Numbered from the stretch's first letter, positions 22,610-35,504 are shown. The stretch: DNA of 64,000 nt from Orientallactaga sibirica (GCA_036365145.1 JAEOAD010000031.1:13550001-13614000); one strand, 5' to 3'. Numbers and translations: made by a program. The notes: generated by a model from the letters alone, not told the origin.

Positions 22610-25600
22610 CACCAGTGAAGTATGTTGAGTTAGGTGTCTTTTAAAATTATATGCTCAATGTCTTTAATTGTTGTGGATCTCCTTTAATTCTCTGACCTTT
22701 TGTGACTGTGATTTGGGACTTTGTGTGTTCCTGAGAGTTAATCCATTACATCTGTGGTGCCAGATATGTGGGAATCTGGCTGTTCATGGCATACTCTTGT
22801 GCCTCTCAACATCCACAGGATCTGTGTTGATGGCCTCTCTTCCACTTCTGAAATTAGTAATTAATGCTCCCTCTACCTTGGCCAGCTAGGCAAGAGATTT
22901 CCAACTTATTCATCCTTTTAAAGAACTGCTCTTTGATTTCACTAAGTTTCTCCACCATTTTCTTGCCTACAATTTTACAAATTTCTTCTATTTTTCTTTC
23001 ATTATTTTTCTTGTTTGCAGTAGGTATAATGGGTTATTTTTCCTCTAAATTTTTCAGTTAAAGTTTTAATTATTGATGTTGGTGGTTCTTTCCCAGTATA
23101 TGCATTGAATGTTATTAATTGCTATGAATGCACCTTTCATTGCATTTTGTGACTTTCCATGATCTTTGTTTTCATTTTAATGTAATTCCAAATATCTTCA
23201 AACTCCTTTTATTACTTCAATTTTGAAATCTCATGCTACTTAAAAATATTATTTAATCCCACTACATGGGCACTTTAAAGCTCTCATTTTGTTATTTTTT
23301 GAGCACATTCTTCATAAGAGTTCTAATTTTTGTTGGATTTATGTTGACTATACAATGTAACACAGTATTTAATGTGTTTTGTAGACAATAAGCATGGTAT
23401 GTGTTGTAAAGTGTTCTTATCAAACTGAGCAGAATGCATACCCACTGTGGTTGGATGGGGTGATATGCAGATGCTTGTGCATTTTAGATGACTGATACTG
23501 TTCAAATCATCTACACCGATCCTGGTGATCCAGCTGTGACTGAGAGTTGAGTGGATCTCCCTGTCTCTCCGTGCTGCTTGTCAGGTTGTGCTTCATGTGT
23601 CTTTGTTGTTTTGTTAGGGGATAGAAAACACTTAGGGCTGTTTTAACTTCTTAGAGAACTGCCCTTTTATTATAAAGTAGTCACCTTCCTCACCCCTAAA
23701 AGTCTTCTTTGTCCTAAAGCTGACTTTGACTAAAATTAAGAATTAATCCAAGATTTCTTTTGATAGTATTAGTGTGGTATCTCCTTTTCTATCACTTTAC
23801 TTTTAGGATACTGGGTCTTTTATAAGTTTATTTTTTGGAAGATAATATTCATGTTTTTTTAGTTTATTCAAATCTTTGTATTTTAAACTAGTCTATTCAT
23901 ACTTAAAGTGATTATTGTTTTGGCTGTACTGATATTTACCATTTTTGTAACTTTTTATTTCTTAAGTTACATTTGTTTTCTTTTTACTCATGCTCATATT
24001 CTCTGGTGTTATTGAACATTTTATATGATTCCATATTATCTCTCATCTTAGCATGTCAAGTATATTTAAAAATGTCATTGGTGTTCTTAGAGAATATGAT
24101 ATGCTTTAAACATAGCTTCTGTCTACCTCCACATAGCACTCCACATGTCATGTATGGACCTTATAAGAGGTGTTCTCAGGCCGTCCCGCCTACCCACTGA
24201 GATGTTGCTGACTGACACACAGTTAATTATGTGTATGCTGTATTCACTTAACACATTGCTGCTATTATTGCTTTAAGCAAACAGTTATCTTTAAGCTCAT
24301 TTAAGAATATGGAAAATAGGAAGTTTTCTGTGTCTTTAAATATTCCACTTAGACTCTCCTGAAAGGGAGGTCCTCACTGCCCAACACGCCCTTTAGTTTA
24401 AGTGCCTAAACTTCATTGTGTTCCTTAGGAATGCAGAACTTCTTTATATACCATTAGCATACTCTGTAAGGCAGTTCTCCCCTCATTGAATTTTCTCACT
24501 TTTTGTTGCCTGAAAAAGGATTTATTTCATTTTCCCTTTTGAAGAATAGTTTCTCAAGAGTCATTCTGAATTCTTCCTTGGTATTGCTTCTAATCCTCTC
24601 AACATTAAATAATTAATGTGTCATTAATTTTAGAAACTTTACAACCCTTGTTACCTCATTTTTCTGCTTTGTTCTTTACCTTTTGTCATGCCAATTATAT
24701 CTTTAACTATTCAAATTCGTTCCAAAGTTCCTAGATATTCTGTTCAGCTTTTAGCTATTAATTTTATTTTTGCATTTCATTGTGAGGAGTTTCTTTTGAT
24801 CTGTCTTTGTGTCTTGCTTTTCTCAACTGTTTTGACTCTAATGGTGAGCCTCAGCAAAGATATTTTCATTCTTATTACTTCATGCTTAATTTCTTACTTT
24901 TCATTGTAATGTTTCTTAATTTCTTAGAATCTTTTTCCATTAGAGCCTATAAAATATTAATCAAAGTTATTTAAAATTACTATCGAATAGTTTCAACATC
25001 AGTATCATATGTGTGTTTTACTAATGCTTGCTTTGTGCTTTCAGATTATGTTTTTCCTTATTTTGTTGTCTCTTCGTAGGTTTTTGTATTAGGTAATAGG
25101 TCAGTGAAAGGTAAGCAGAATTTTAGCTAGAGGATTCGTGTTGGGTTGCATTTAATGTTTCTCATATGTATAGGTAAATCACGTTTTTCACTGGCCTGGG
25201 ATGTCTAAAGTAGACTAAATTGTGTGGTTAGGGAGCCTAGGATGACCCCTATCGCCATGTCTTCGCTGCTTACAAGTGTGCACTATCATGTCCAGCTTTT
25301 TTTTTTTCCCCAAGGTTGGGTCTTATAGCCCAGGCTCAGAGTGGCCTTGAACTCATGGTGATCCTCCTCCCTCTGGTCCTGAGGGGTGGGATTAAAGGTG
25401 TGTGCCACCATGCGTGGTAGCCTTTTTGCTTTTTTAACCTGTGTTCTGGGGGTTGAACAGAGGTCTTCATACTTGCAAGGCAAGCACTGAGCTATCTCTC
25501 CAGCACCTTCTTATAGTTCTCTTGGTTGTAATACAGTTATCTCATTCAGTTTGTGTTGTATCTAGGTATGAAGGGAAGTTAAGGTGTCTATAATCTGCTT

Positions 25601-26310
25601 TAGTATTGGCACGTTATTAGGTCTGGGTTTGGAGGCTCTTGTTTTCCTCAGTGTTTCTCAAGTATTTTCATTCCTTTTCTTCTTTACTTTCTGTCTGTAA
25701 TGCTTATAACTGATTTTCTTGAAGCTCTGTTCACTATTCTCCATGGTACTTTTCATTCTTTAGGTGAGGTAGGGACCTGAAAGAGGGCAGGAGTTGGGAG
25801 AATTTCCTGATGGAATAAGGCTTCAGAACTGAGCTCTGCCAAATTCTTCTGCTGAAGAGACCCCCCCCCCCCATTTTATTTTTTTAGAAGTCCTTGGGCA
25901 CCTTTTTACTGCTAGTCTGTCTACCTTCCCCACTTCCAAGAACCCATAGGGATGTACTTCTCATACTCACTATGTAAACTGAGTAGAGTTTCTGGACGCA
26001 AGGACCACAAAAGTATGGGATTTCTTAGAGGTTCTCAGAAGTTTCTCACATTCATGCTAGTCCACACAGCCTCCAATAATTCATCAAAATGATCCCTTGA
26101 TCCTTAATGGTTTCAGATTCTTTTCCCTGGTTGCTATATCTTTTGCAGGGCTTGATAATTCCAGATTTGTGAGGTGGTTTTCATGTGACATCATCACTTT
26201 TCTGGTATATCCAATAATGTTCTTTGAATTCCAGCTTGTTCAGATTTTCTTTGAGGAGTGAGGTGACAACTTTCCATTTGCAGAAATGCTGAAGTAGAAA
26301 CCAGACCACA
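22610..26310 (-). mobile_element. Ancient L1M/HAL1-like LINE, long antisense copy
   Basis: The + strand reads like antisense L1: 'aaagaactgctctttgattt' near 22920, 'aactgcccttttattataaa' near 23658, 'gaagaatagtttctcaagag' near 24540, a 'ggtaatagg' block near 25093, then a 5' UTR-like stretch at about 25740-26310 with 'gagctctgccaaattctt'. The order 3' to 5' along + is right for one minus-strand element. All frames are broken. A B4 SINE at 25290-25504 interrupts it. Confidence 0.68.
25290..25504 (-). mobile_element. B4-type SINE inserted in the L1M copy
   Basis: B1-like part (T run 25299-25310, 'gtggccttgaactcatgg', 'gggattaaaggtgtgtgcca') followed by an ID-like part ('gttctgggggttgaacag', 'gagctatctctccagcac'): the antisense B4 order. 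Confidence 0.8.
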
Positions 26311-26529
26311 CACTAACTTTATTTTACTTCCAGAGGAGAAAGTTTCCATCATGGGGAGCAAATACTATGAAGTTTGCAATCTGATTGATCAAAGCCACTG
26401 GAAAGTCAAAAGGAAAGAGGGATTGGGGTAAGATCTATCTAGAAAATGGTGATCCTTTGTGTTTGGAGAGGTCTGTTTGAGTCACTATTTCCAGATAAAG
26501 AATCCATTGTAAAAAAATATTTTTCAGAA

Positions 26530-26805
26530 TGTGGTGGTTTGAATGTAAAATGTCCCTCATAATGTCATGTGCTTATGATTAAGCCTCATACTTAATACCT
26601 ATTAGGTGAAACCTTTGAAAGGTAGGACATTGCTGGAGAAGGAGTGTCATTGGGGGCTGGCCTTGAGATTTTATAGTCTAGCTCTGCTTGCCAGTGTTAG
26701 GGATCTCACTCTTCCCTTATAACTGTAAGCCAGATATAAACCTTTTCCTTTCATAAGCTCTTCTGATCAGGTGTTTTGTCCCAGCAATATCCAGTAACTT
26801 CTGCA
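26530..26805 (+). mobile_element. MaLR-type solo LTR
   Basis: 276 bp starting 'tgtggtggtttgaatgtaaa', with 'cattgctggagaaggagtg', 'cattgggggctggc', 'aactgtaagccagatataaa' and a CA end at 26805. The flanks cagaa and ctaaa could be a decayed 5-bp duplication. It is in the opposite orientation to the other three MaLR LTRs of the window. Confidence 0.8.
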
Positions 26806-26809
26806 CTAA

Positions 26810-28800
26810 ATAACAATTGCCATATTCTGTTCACCATAGGAACAGAATAGGGCAGCTTTAACCTTTAAATCATAAAATCATTTATCCTCCATCTCTGTAC
26901 TTCTTCAATCCCTGTGGATATACAATTTACTACCATTGTGAAACTGTGGGAAATACAATATTGATGATAAGAATAAAAAATGAGAAACCAAAATCTATGT
27001 GAATTTATTATAAGAATAAGACATAAATTAGCATCGAAATCTTTAGCAGATGAAAATACTACTGTAAAAAATCTCATGAAACAGAGAGACATTATGACAG
27101 AGGTATTATGAATTGGCTATCATTAAATAAAAGGGTGCCATGGCTCATAAAAGAAAATGTCAAAAACAAAAGAGATAGAAAAGACTGGCTGATAGGGTTC
27201 AGAAAAGAAAATAATGACAGCTGTTTCAGAATAAAAGATCAATTACAAGAAAACCCAGGAAGAATAGATATATGGAAATGAAAACTTATGGTGACAAATA
27301 GAAAATTGAAATGTGCGATTCCAAGAATTAGACTACCTGTTCTTGCCCTGATGGAGTGATGCTAACAGGAATCATCCATCTGCTATCAGCAGTGAGCAAA
27401 CTAGATGAAGCTATGTGAAACACAGGTTTCAGATATTGAATGACAGTTATTATAAAGGCCTTGGTTCTTGAGAGATGGACACATTTTAGGAAAACCCCAT
27501 ACTAAAAGAATTTTTGACTCTGCATTCTGATGGAACTGGAACCCAAGCAGAGTAAACACTATTTTTTGGGTGGGAGAAACAGAGGTCAGAGTGTGGGATT
27601 GATATGAAGCTGAAATGTATAGCATAAAATATCAGAGGAAAGATGGATTCAGAGAAGGCATTTCATAAGTGTACATGTCTAAGGTTCACATTTTCTCTTT
27701 CTCCTCCTCTACACACAAATTTAATCTTGAAAAAGCATAAACTTCAAACTCTTTGGAATTTTTCTCAGAACTGTGGCTGAGATAGGGGTATCATATCCAT
27801 TTTACCTGAATTAATGGAGTCTTGAAATAGACACTTAATGTCTCTCCTATGGGGCAAAAATAAACTGATGACCCTCTTAGTCCTGGAAGAATGTAAGTGG
27901 CCAATACTCATTATATGAGATCTCAGGTTTCCTGAGTGTGAATAGAGAGGGTTTGGGTTCAAGATCCCTAAGCTTCAACACTTAGGTCCCTCTTGAGTGC
28001 ACACAGCCTGGCATAGGCCCCTGTTTTTGTGCACAGACACTCTCCAGTAGGACTGGGCCCTGGCAGTGGTGCATTATGGTAGAGGGTGGACTGAAGAATA
28101 TTAAGGAAAAGGGCTTTTGACGGCTGTTGGCATGCTTATATAAAGAGTCAAACAATGTAGAAGTTAGAAACCTCCTGATATAGAGAATCTGCTATCTTCC
28201 TCATCTTGAACCATTGACTGGTTAGGAAGATTTTATACACAGAGAAAAATGATACTATAACCAAAATGAGGGCATGTTTAGGAAACTGGAAAGACAACTA
28301 GTAGTGGTCGGGCTCTTTAAGCTCAACATTAAATATAGATTGAGGTGTGGATGGAATTGAGGTGGGAGGTTTTACTTATTAGTTCTGAGAGACCATCTCC
28401 TTGACCTTGTTATCATTGCATGTATCCTATAACATGTCTGTTGGGCATATGGAAAAAATTCTCATTATGATTGATATATAACCAAGCGCAATTGAAATTA
28501 TAAAGGACAAAATGGAAGTATATCAAATGACTGTTTACTTTAAGCTTGCCATTAGAAATAGGAGAAATAATGCTAAAGACAGTGTTATCAAATTTATCCA
28601 GTGTGAGATAAATAGGATGTAATCATTTATCTTGATTGCATATATTAGAGTCATGACATAATAAAATAAATGATCTAGCTGTATATTACTTAGTTTTGAT
28701 TATTAACTATTTTTCCTCTTACAAAACATAGAATGTTCACATTTGATCTGAATTTGCCTATTTCTAGAGCTCCCAGATTATCTTTTGGCTTTCAGAATAC
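26810..28800. other. Unassigned AT-rich sequence
   Basis: No gene recognised. Purine-rich stretches at 27120-27650 and the block at 27840-28080 have the texture of old LINE or LTR internal sequence, but I cannot name an element. Confidence 0.4.
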
Positions 28801-28906
28801 TTTTTTTTTTTTTTTTTAAATTTTAATCTTTTGGTGGTACCTGGTATTGAAACGAGGGCTTTGCCCATACAAATAAAGAGCCTACCACCGAGCTACACTT
28901 CCAGCC
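28801..28906 (-). mobile_element. ID-like tRNA-derived SINE
   Basis: Antisense: T run 28801-28818, 'ggtacctggtattgaaac' (box B-like) and 'ctaccaccgagctacac' (box A-like). Confidence 0.7.
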
Positions 28907-28919
28907 TCAGAGAGAACTA

Positions 28920-28940
28920 AAAAAAAAAAAAAAAAAAAAA
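28920..28940. repeat. A run
   Basis: A homopolymer of about 21 bases. Confidence 0.95.
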
Positions 28941-28944
28941 TTCC

Positions 28945-30680
28945 ATTTCAGTATTTCCCAGTGGCTTGTTGTCTGGAGTGACCCACCACTAGCTAACCCT
29001 CCCAGAGACATGGAGCACATTGTTTTTGCGTTCTGTGTTTTATTTCTATGCTTGTTAATGGTTTTGCCACAGGCGTGATCTAGGCCATCTTTTCCAGCCA
29101 CGAAATTGCTGTTGTGTTTCCTCTGTAATATGAATAATTTGACTCTAGGCATGCATGTCGTCTGCTTATGGTTATTTCAGTCTGTGACTAGGGAATAAGC
29201 TTTGCTGCAGTGTGGCATGGAGTCTCTTCTCATGAATTCTCAGACATTTGTTTCACAATGGGCAAAAAGTCCAAGGCTGAGGACAAACCCCAGTCAGATG
29301 ACTGAAGAGTAAACAGGGAAGGCGAGATGATAAAAACCAACACACCCTCTAGCGAAATCAGGCTGGGCTGCTGGGTTAAGGTGGGCATGTCCAATCCTTG
29401 ATTTTATCCAGCTGCTCATCAGAGTTCAGCTTCTTCCTTCTCTTCTTTGACAATCAATACATCATTATAAATAAATGTTTATCCTTAAATGTGCACAACA
29501 GCTGCAGTTTTGATGCATTGATGATAAGCCTGTGGGAAAAAGGTATCTGAAATAGAGCTTTGAGAAGCCAAGGGAATTTCTAGCTCCAGATATGAGAGAC
29601 AATTCACGTTGGCAGTGTCCTTTTTCTGCTTTGTCTTCTGTCTCTTTCCAAAGCATAATGTTAAATCTTGTGTTTGTAGGAAGAATTTTCTTTTTGCTGT
29701 CAGCTTAGCATCTTTTTTTTTTTTTTTTTTTAAATAATCTTACTTTTAAATAAATTTTATTCATTTTGGTCTGGAAAAATATAGTTTGCAACAAACCATA
29801 AGGTGAAACTCTTAGAGGTTGATTTATTATTGGTTTTCAATGAGCTATAATCTCTATTTTGTTAATTCTCAAAGTCCTTTGTGATTTATACTTGAAAAAC
29901 CAGTCACAAGAACAAATAAGTCAAGGCAATTTTTCTTGTGTCTGGGAAAATAAACTCACCTATTATTCTATTAAAACATGTCTCCTGTATATACAAACAT
30001 ATATGTATTCATTTTAACAAGGCAACCTTTTGAGGTGAGAAAGGAGAAAGTTGAGTTTTTGTTTCATATTTGCATGAGGCTCATAAAGAATGCATTCATT
30101 CTTTAGCAATCACTTTCCTCTTGGTTCTGGTGAGATAAATGAGCTTGATGTAGAGAGCCAGCAACCCTCAATGACTTCCAGATGATTGTGTGACTTTCCA
30201 AAGGCAGGCATACTGGCTGGAGTAGAAAGAATGGATTCTTCTTTTCTTTTGGTTCTCAATCCAGGGTCATTGTCTACTTTCTTTTAGCTCTTTATTTTAG
30301 CTCTAGAAGAGCTACAAATAACAAAACTGATGCATGGCTCTGAATGGACTCACTCTTGCTACTATGTTTAAAATATAAATAGTTAGCTTGCCTTTCCTGC
30401 CCTCAAGGAGGACTGAGTTGTCTTGAGTTCAGGGGGAATCTTTCTCTAAGACAAACATTTTCTGACATTTTGTTGGTTCACCCATCCATTAAAAGATTAG
30501 ATGAATATATGGATTCTCTTCCTTCTTCTAAATGAACATACATCCATGACATAGCATTCAATATGCAAGTGGTTATGAAGCTTCCTGAAGATACTTTATG
30601 CACATCAGATAAAAAATTCCTGCTTATGGAGATCTGGAATAGATAATCAATGCCCAGGCTATAGAGATGGGCAAACATGA
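28945..30680. other. No gene or clear repeat recognised
   Basis: Unique-looking sequence with a T run at about 29712-29731. A tiny frame MGKKSKAEDKPQSDD at 29258-29305 was considered and not accepted as a gene. Confidence 0.55.
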
Positions 30681-30684
30681 TTTT

Positions 30685-30835
30685 GAAACTCAGTTCTATC
30701 TTTTAATAACTATGGAACTTTTGATAAAAGTACTTAAAATCTGAGTGCACCAGTTTCCTTATATATACAATGAAGATTATAATACATGCTTGATGGATTT
30801 CTTATGAGGGACAGAAAGTGCTAGGCAAACCATGA
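30685..30835 (+). mobile_element. MIR
   Basis: 'actcagttctatcttttaat', 'agtacttaaaatctgagtgc', 'accagtttccttatatatac' and 'aaagtgctaggcaaacc' follow the MIR sense order. Confidence 0.8.
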
Positions 30836-30839
30836 GACA

Positions 30840-31335
30840 TGAAAACAGGAAATATAGTGTGTAATCTTATAGTATAACTGAAAAAAAAAAAAACAAGAAA
30901 AAATATTTAAACATGCCACAGCACTCTCAGAACTCAATTTGTTTAAATGCCATCTCCACAAGATCCATATAGTCTGAGGTCAGACCAAATTGCATCACCA
31001 GGAACTCTACATAGAGCCATGTGTTCCATGCACATTCCTGATCAACAACTTCTGACCAGTCCTAGTCTAGAGCTTTATCAGTAACTATCCTGAAGTCAGC
31101 CTACTACTTCCCTGTCCTAATCTCTCCTTTGTGACACTACTTGTTCTTTAAATGAGCTGTGTATTTCTGTAGTGGTTTTTGTATGTTGTTCAGAAATTAC
31201 TAAAAAGTCCCTTGCATACAGAAGTTATAATTTCCCCCTTCTTTATATGCAGCTTCTTTATATTACCTTTTTAAACTCAGCTTTACTTTGGGGAAAGAAA
31301 ATGTGTCCACAAAGCATATTGAATCTACTTCTAAT
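30840..31335. other. No gene or clear repeat recognised
   Basis: AT-rich. The 107-codon frame at 31172-31495 runs into the antisense L1 piece and is not a gene. Confidence 0.5.
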
Positions 31336-31339
31336 TCTC

Positions 31340-31835
31340 ACTACTAGGGCTGCTGTCCAGATAGGAGAGCCTGAATGTAATGGGTTATTAGCAGTCATTT
31401 TTGTGGATTATGAACATACATATTTTCATATTTTCTCTTTTTTTCTAGGAATTCCTTATTCCATAACTAGAGAGTGTGGTTTGTTACTCCCATAACTGAC
31501 ACTTTACTATTGCACCACTAGGGACCTCTTGCCAAGTTAGCCCATTGTGAAGCCTTCAAGGCTCCTTGCTGGTTAAGACTGTTGATGACTGTTCTCCACA
31601 AGCAGCCTGCATAGTACTTTACAGCACCATGAGCACTACTCAGCAGCAGAGGCTTCCAGCTCAGTGCGAGCTTGATTTCTCAGTATTCTATGAGTGGAGC
31701 TTGTGATTTCTTCAGCAACAGGGACATAAGGTCTTACTGTTTAGTACTAGTGGGCAACCAAGAGCATTGGCAGTAGTTTGGGTTGTTTTGGGGGGCTTTG
31801 GGGGTCTCCTTGAATAACAACTCACTTAGGTTTTG
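31340..31835 (-). mobile_element. Rodent L1 3' UTR fragment, antisense
   Basis: 'ccataactgacactttacta', 'ttgcaccactagggacc', 'gcctgcatagtactttacag', 'ttcagcaacagggacataag' and 'gggcaaccaagagcattgg' match blocks I associate with the antisense 3' UTR of rodent Lx-type L1. Confidence 0.7.
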
Positions 31836-31854
31836 GTTATGTTTATGGACTTTT

Positions 31855-32073
31855 AAAAAAGAATTATTTTATTTTATTTATTTTGAGAGAGAAAGAGAGA
31901 GGTGAAAAAGAGAGGGTGAGAAAATGAGCACAGGGCATGTAGACACTGCCGATGGACTCCAGATACATGTATCATCTTGTATATCTGGCATATGTAGGTA
32001 CTAGAGAATCAAACCTGGGTCCTTAAGCTTCACAGGCAAGTGCCTTAACTGCTAGGCCATCTCTCCAGCCCTT
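31855..32073 (-). mobile_element. tRNA-derived SINE inserted beside L1
   Basis: Minus-strand copy with head 'gggctggagagatggcctag'. Flanking direct repeats gtttatggactttt (31841-31854) and gtttatggattttt (32074-32087) differ at one base. Confidence 0.94.
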
Positions 32074-32094
32074 GTTTATGGATTTTTATTTGGT

Positions 32095-32215
32095 GGCATT
32101 AACTTGTACTTTTGAAGCTTTTATTTACATATTTTTGGTATTGGAGATCAAATCTCAGGCTTTGTACAAGCTACAAAAGTGTTGTACTACTGAATATATA
32201 TCCCAAAGCCTCTTT
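32095..32215 (-). mobile_element. ID-like SINE fragment
   Basis: 'ttttggtattggagatcaaa' then 'gttgtactactgaatatata' resemble antisense box B and box A of an ID-type element. Diverged. Confidence 0.5.
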
Positions 32216-32224
32216 AAAAAATAT

Positions 32225-32370
32225 TTAAAAATTTTTAGACAAAGTCCTTCCTAAATTGTCCAGGCTAGGCTTGAACTCACTTGTTTCCCAGGCAAGCCTT
32301 GAATTTGAAATCCTGCTTTGGCCTCTCAAATAGCTGGGATCATAGGCCCTTGCTACCAGGACGGGCCAAA
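32225..32370 (-). mobile_element. B1-type SINE, old
   Basis: 'aattgtccaggctaggctt', 'cttgaactcac' and 'tagctgggatcataggccct' are antisense B1-like blocks. It lies after, not before, the ID-like piece, so the two are separate and not one minus-strand B4. Confidence 0.6.
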
Positions 32371-32555
32371 TACTACTTCTATGTAGGCAAATATGTCCTG
32401 ATTATAATGGCTTCTGCATTTTGATTGGCGTTTATCCTCCTCAATGATAAACCTTACTGGGGAAAAATAGCTACACAAAATCAACAAAGAAAATCTTGAA
32501 AAAGAATAGCAATCTGTGAAGAAGATATAAACATCATTTAAAAAATGTCTAATGG

Positions 32556-32809
32556 CCTTCATAATAGGAGGAAAAGAGGGTAACATCAAAATAAAAGAGA
32601 GGGCTGGAGAGATGGCTTAGTGGTTAAAGCGCTTTCCTGTGAAGCCTAAGGACCAAGGTTCAATTCCCCAATACCCATGTAAGCCAGATGTACAAGGTGG
32701 TGTATGCATCTGGAATTCATTTGCAGTGGCTTGAAGCCCTGGCACGCCCATTCTCTCTGTCCGTCTCTGTTCTCTCTCTGCTTGCAAACAAATAAATAAA
32801 AATATTTTT
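32556..32809 (+). mobile_element. tRNA-derived SINE with a 45-nt 5' extension
   Basis: The standard SINE body starts at 32601 ('gggctggagagatggcttag') and ends in an AAATAAATAAA-type tail. The target duplication aaaaatgtctaatgg lies at 32541-32555 and 32810-32824, so 45 bases upstream of the normal start are inside the inserted unit. Those bases are purine/AT-rich ('gaggaaaagagggtaac'). Confidence 0.9.
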
Positions 32810-32829
32810 AAAAATGTCTAATGGTACCT

Positions 32830-34765
32830 TAAAATATAAGTATAGAAAGAAAAGAGTAAAATCAGAATATAAAAGCAAGCATTTATAGGAATTCACTAGT
32901 CAATAAAGGTAGCATCTCAAACCAGCTATTTAATAAGTGAAATGAAAATATTTGGGCAACAATTGGAAGAGAGTAAACTTAAAACTTTAGTCTGTCTAAA
33001 ATCCCAAGAGATTAAAGAGCTAAGTGTAAAAAAAAAAAAAAAAACTCTATTGTAATTCTAGGAGGAAAGAATGGATAATTCCTTTATAAACTTAAGGTTT
33101 GTTTTTAAATTATTTTTCACCTGGCACAGTGGCTATTTGATGGTTTCCTGCTTCTCAGCATGATTCCAATTAGATGAATATTCAGATTTCATATAAATAT
33201 ATAGATAAAGAAAGTACAGAAGTGGATGCCTGGGTAGTGAGAGGAGTTAAATATAAATGAGTATAAATGGATATTTAGCATGGTGAAAATTATCTAAAAA
33301 TGCAAGATGTTGATGTTCATTTATTGAACTATTCATTAAAATGAAAGAATTTTATGATATGCAAACTCTGCTTAAATCACACTGTTAAAAATCAAGGACG
33401 ACTTGCTGGGAAAAATAAGCTCATTTTATACCTCATACTCAGGTGCGAGGTATATGTCAGGACCCGTGTCAAATCAATGTCTTACTCAGGCATAGGGTTT
33501 GGCAAGAACGGAGGTGAGTGATGAATCAAGAGGAGAAAGAAGACTGAAAGAAAGGTACTGTTTTCTTCCTAAGCTCTGCTTGCTTTCCATTTTTTATCTT
33601 ACTTCCAGTTGGTCCAACAACCTTTATTGAAAATAACATCCTCGCCTGCCTCCACAGATGGTGACCAGAAGAGCCTGTGTCATCCCTGAACAAGAATCAG
33701 CATCCTTTGCTGACCTCAGCCCAGTTGTTGCCTCTCTTGCTTAATTGGCTTTACATGGAAGGACTTCAAGTGAAAGCATGTCATTTTTCTTATAGAATTG
33801 TGCCAAAAAACAATTAATTTCAAATACATGGCTTTTATATTTGATGCTGTAGTTCCTGTCTGAGGCAACATTTATTTATGTTTCTGTCTGAGGAAGATAA
33901 CACGCCAGCTGAAGGAACAAGCACATGTAGACCCATGGGAAGAGTCTTGTTTTTGGTCTAACTCTCCTTTTGGCTTTTATACACTGCAGCTGTGGCTGCC
34001 TTTGCAAAATGGTAGCAATCAACTGTACCCAGGGAACTGTGGCTCTTTTTATTCTTTAAATTTAATTTATTAGACTAGTTCATAATTGAGATAGTGTCCT
34101 AACAACTGTAGGAATGTTCCCATGAAATTTTACATGCAAAGGATATATTTCAGATTCTATGGGGATTTTCATCTCCACCATGGGTTTCAAAAAAAAAAAA
34201 AATAGTGAGAGAGAAGGAAATCAAAAACTATACTTTTTTCTGGTTCTGTCTCTCAGGAGCCTAGTAATGTTTCATTTACTACAATATGTTTCTAAATCTA
34301 TGTTTCATTTCATATGCTATTGCTTTTGCTTCAAGTTGATCACAGAGAAATATTGCCCCCAAATGAACAACAGCATGGCAGGACAAAGTGGAAGCAGAGG
34401 CACATGGAACTTTCTAGATCTCATCTCAGTGGTGGGCAGCTCTATGGAGGTATGACTCACCTATCAGTACTTTACATCTCTGCCATTCCTATATAATTGC
34501 TGGCGATTGAGGTCTGGAAGGAGTTAAAGGTCAGTTCACTTCAGTGACTTGTCCGTCAAGTGCCCATCAAGTGCGCACCATGGAGCGCTTTACAGCTATG
34601 TCGGCTTTGAATGGAGCTGCTCTCCTGCTGGATTGGGTAGGATTCTTGTGGTCACCATTTTTCTCTTGGGAACAGGTGGACTAAAACAAGCCATGTGGTT
34701 TGTGTTAACGAATCCTTCCTTTTTCTTTAAGAAGAATTTAGCTCTTATAAAGATTCTGTGTTTTA
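32830..34765. other. No gene or clear repeat recognised
   Basis: AT-rich unique sequence with A runs near 33030-33045 and 34188-34202. No convincing frame. Confidence 0.55.
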
Positions 34766-34769
34766 AAAC

Positions 34770-35105
34770 CAATTGTATGTGTGTGTATGTCTCCAAGTGT
34801 GTGCACGGAGTGTGCATGAAGATCAGAGGACAATTTCAGAGTCCATCCTTTCTGACCCTCCTCATCCGAGGAAGGGTTTCTCTGAGTCTTGCTGTGATGT
34901 TCTTTGTGCTACACTCACAGGGATCTTCCAGGAAATTCTCCTATCTCCCTGTCTCCTCCTCCCATCTCACTGTCATTGTGCTGGGATTACAGAAGCCCTC
35001 AATAGCTTCAAAGCCTCAAATAGCCTCAAAGGCTTTTTGCATGGTGCCTGATGATCAAACTTGGTACTTGGACTTAAGCAGTGAGTACTCTATCCATTAA
35101 GCCAT
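34770..35105 (-). mobile_element. B4-type SINE (diverged)
   Basis: GT-rich leader, then 'gaagatcagaggacaattt', 'aagggtttctctgagtct', 'tcctatctccctgtctcc', 'gtgctgggattacagaag' and an ID-like end 'ctctatccattaagccatc'. Antisense B4 order. The 183-codon plus-strand frame at 34549-35100 lies mostly in this repeat. Confidence 0.7.
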
Positions 35106-35274
35106 CATTTTTTTTTTTTTTAATTTAGTGACATCAAGCAGGGAGAAAAAAATATATTGTCCATTCTTGATTTTTTACACAGTCTAATCCCATTTCAACA
35201 AATCCTTTCTTTCTTCCTTCCCTTCCTACTTTCTCTTAACTAAACAAAAAGAATAAGTAAAAATTGGACCCACA

Positions 35275-35483
35275 GGGCTGGAGAGATGGCTTATCAGTTA
35301 AGGTGTTTGCCTGCAAAGCCACAGGACCCAGGTTCAATTCCCCAGGACTCACATAAACCAGATGCACAAGGTGGTGCATGTGTCTAGAGTTTGTTTGCAG
35401 CAGCTGGAGGCCCTGGCATGTCCATTCTCTCTCTCTCTTTCTCTGTCTCTCAAATAAATAAATAAATAAATATTTTTAAAAAA
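35275..35483 (+). mobile_element. tRNA-derived SINE
   Basis: Head 'gggctggagagatggcttat', CT-rich 3' region and (AAAT)n tail. Flanks 'aattggaccca' and 'atttgcaccca' look like a slightly decayed target duplication. Confidence 0.93.
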
Positions 35484-35504
35484 GGAAATAATTTGCACCC
35501 ACAC

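Noticed and set aside
29258..29305. Small frame encoding MGKKSKAEDKPQSDD
   Set aside because: Only 15 codons, no transcript evidence and no family recognised; cannot be told from chance.
34549..35100. Longest open frame of the window (183 codons, plus strand)
   Set aside because: More than half lies in an antisense B4 SINE and its GT-rich leader. No recognisable domain, and the length is possible by chance.
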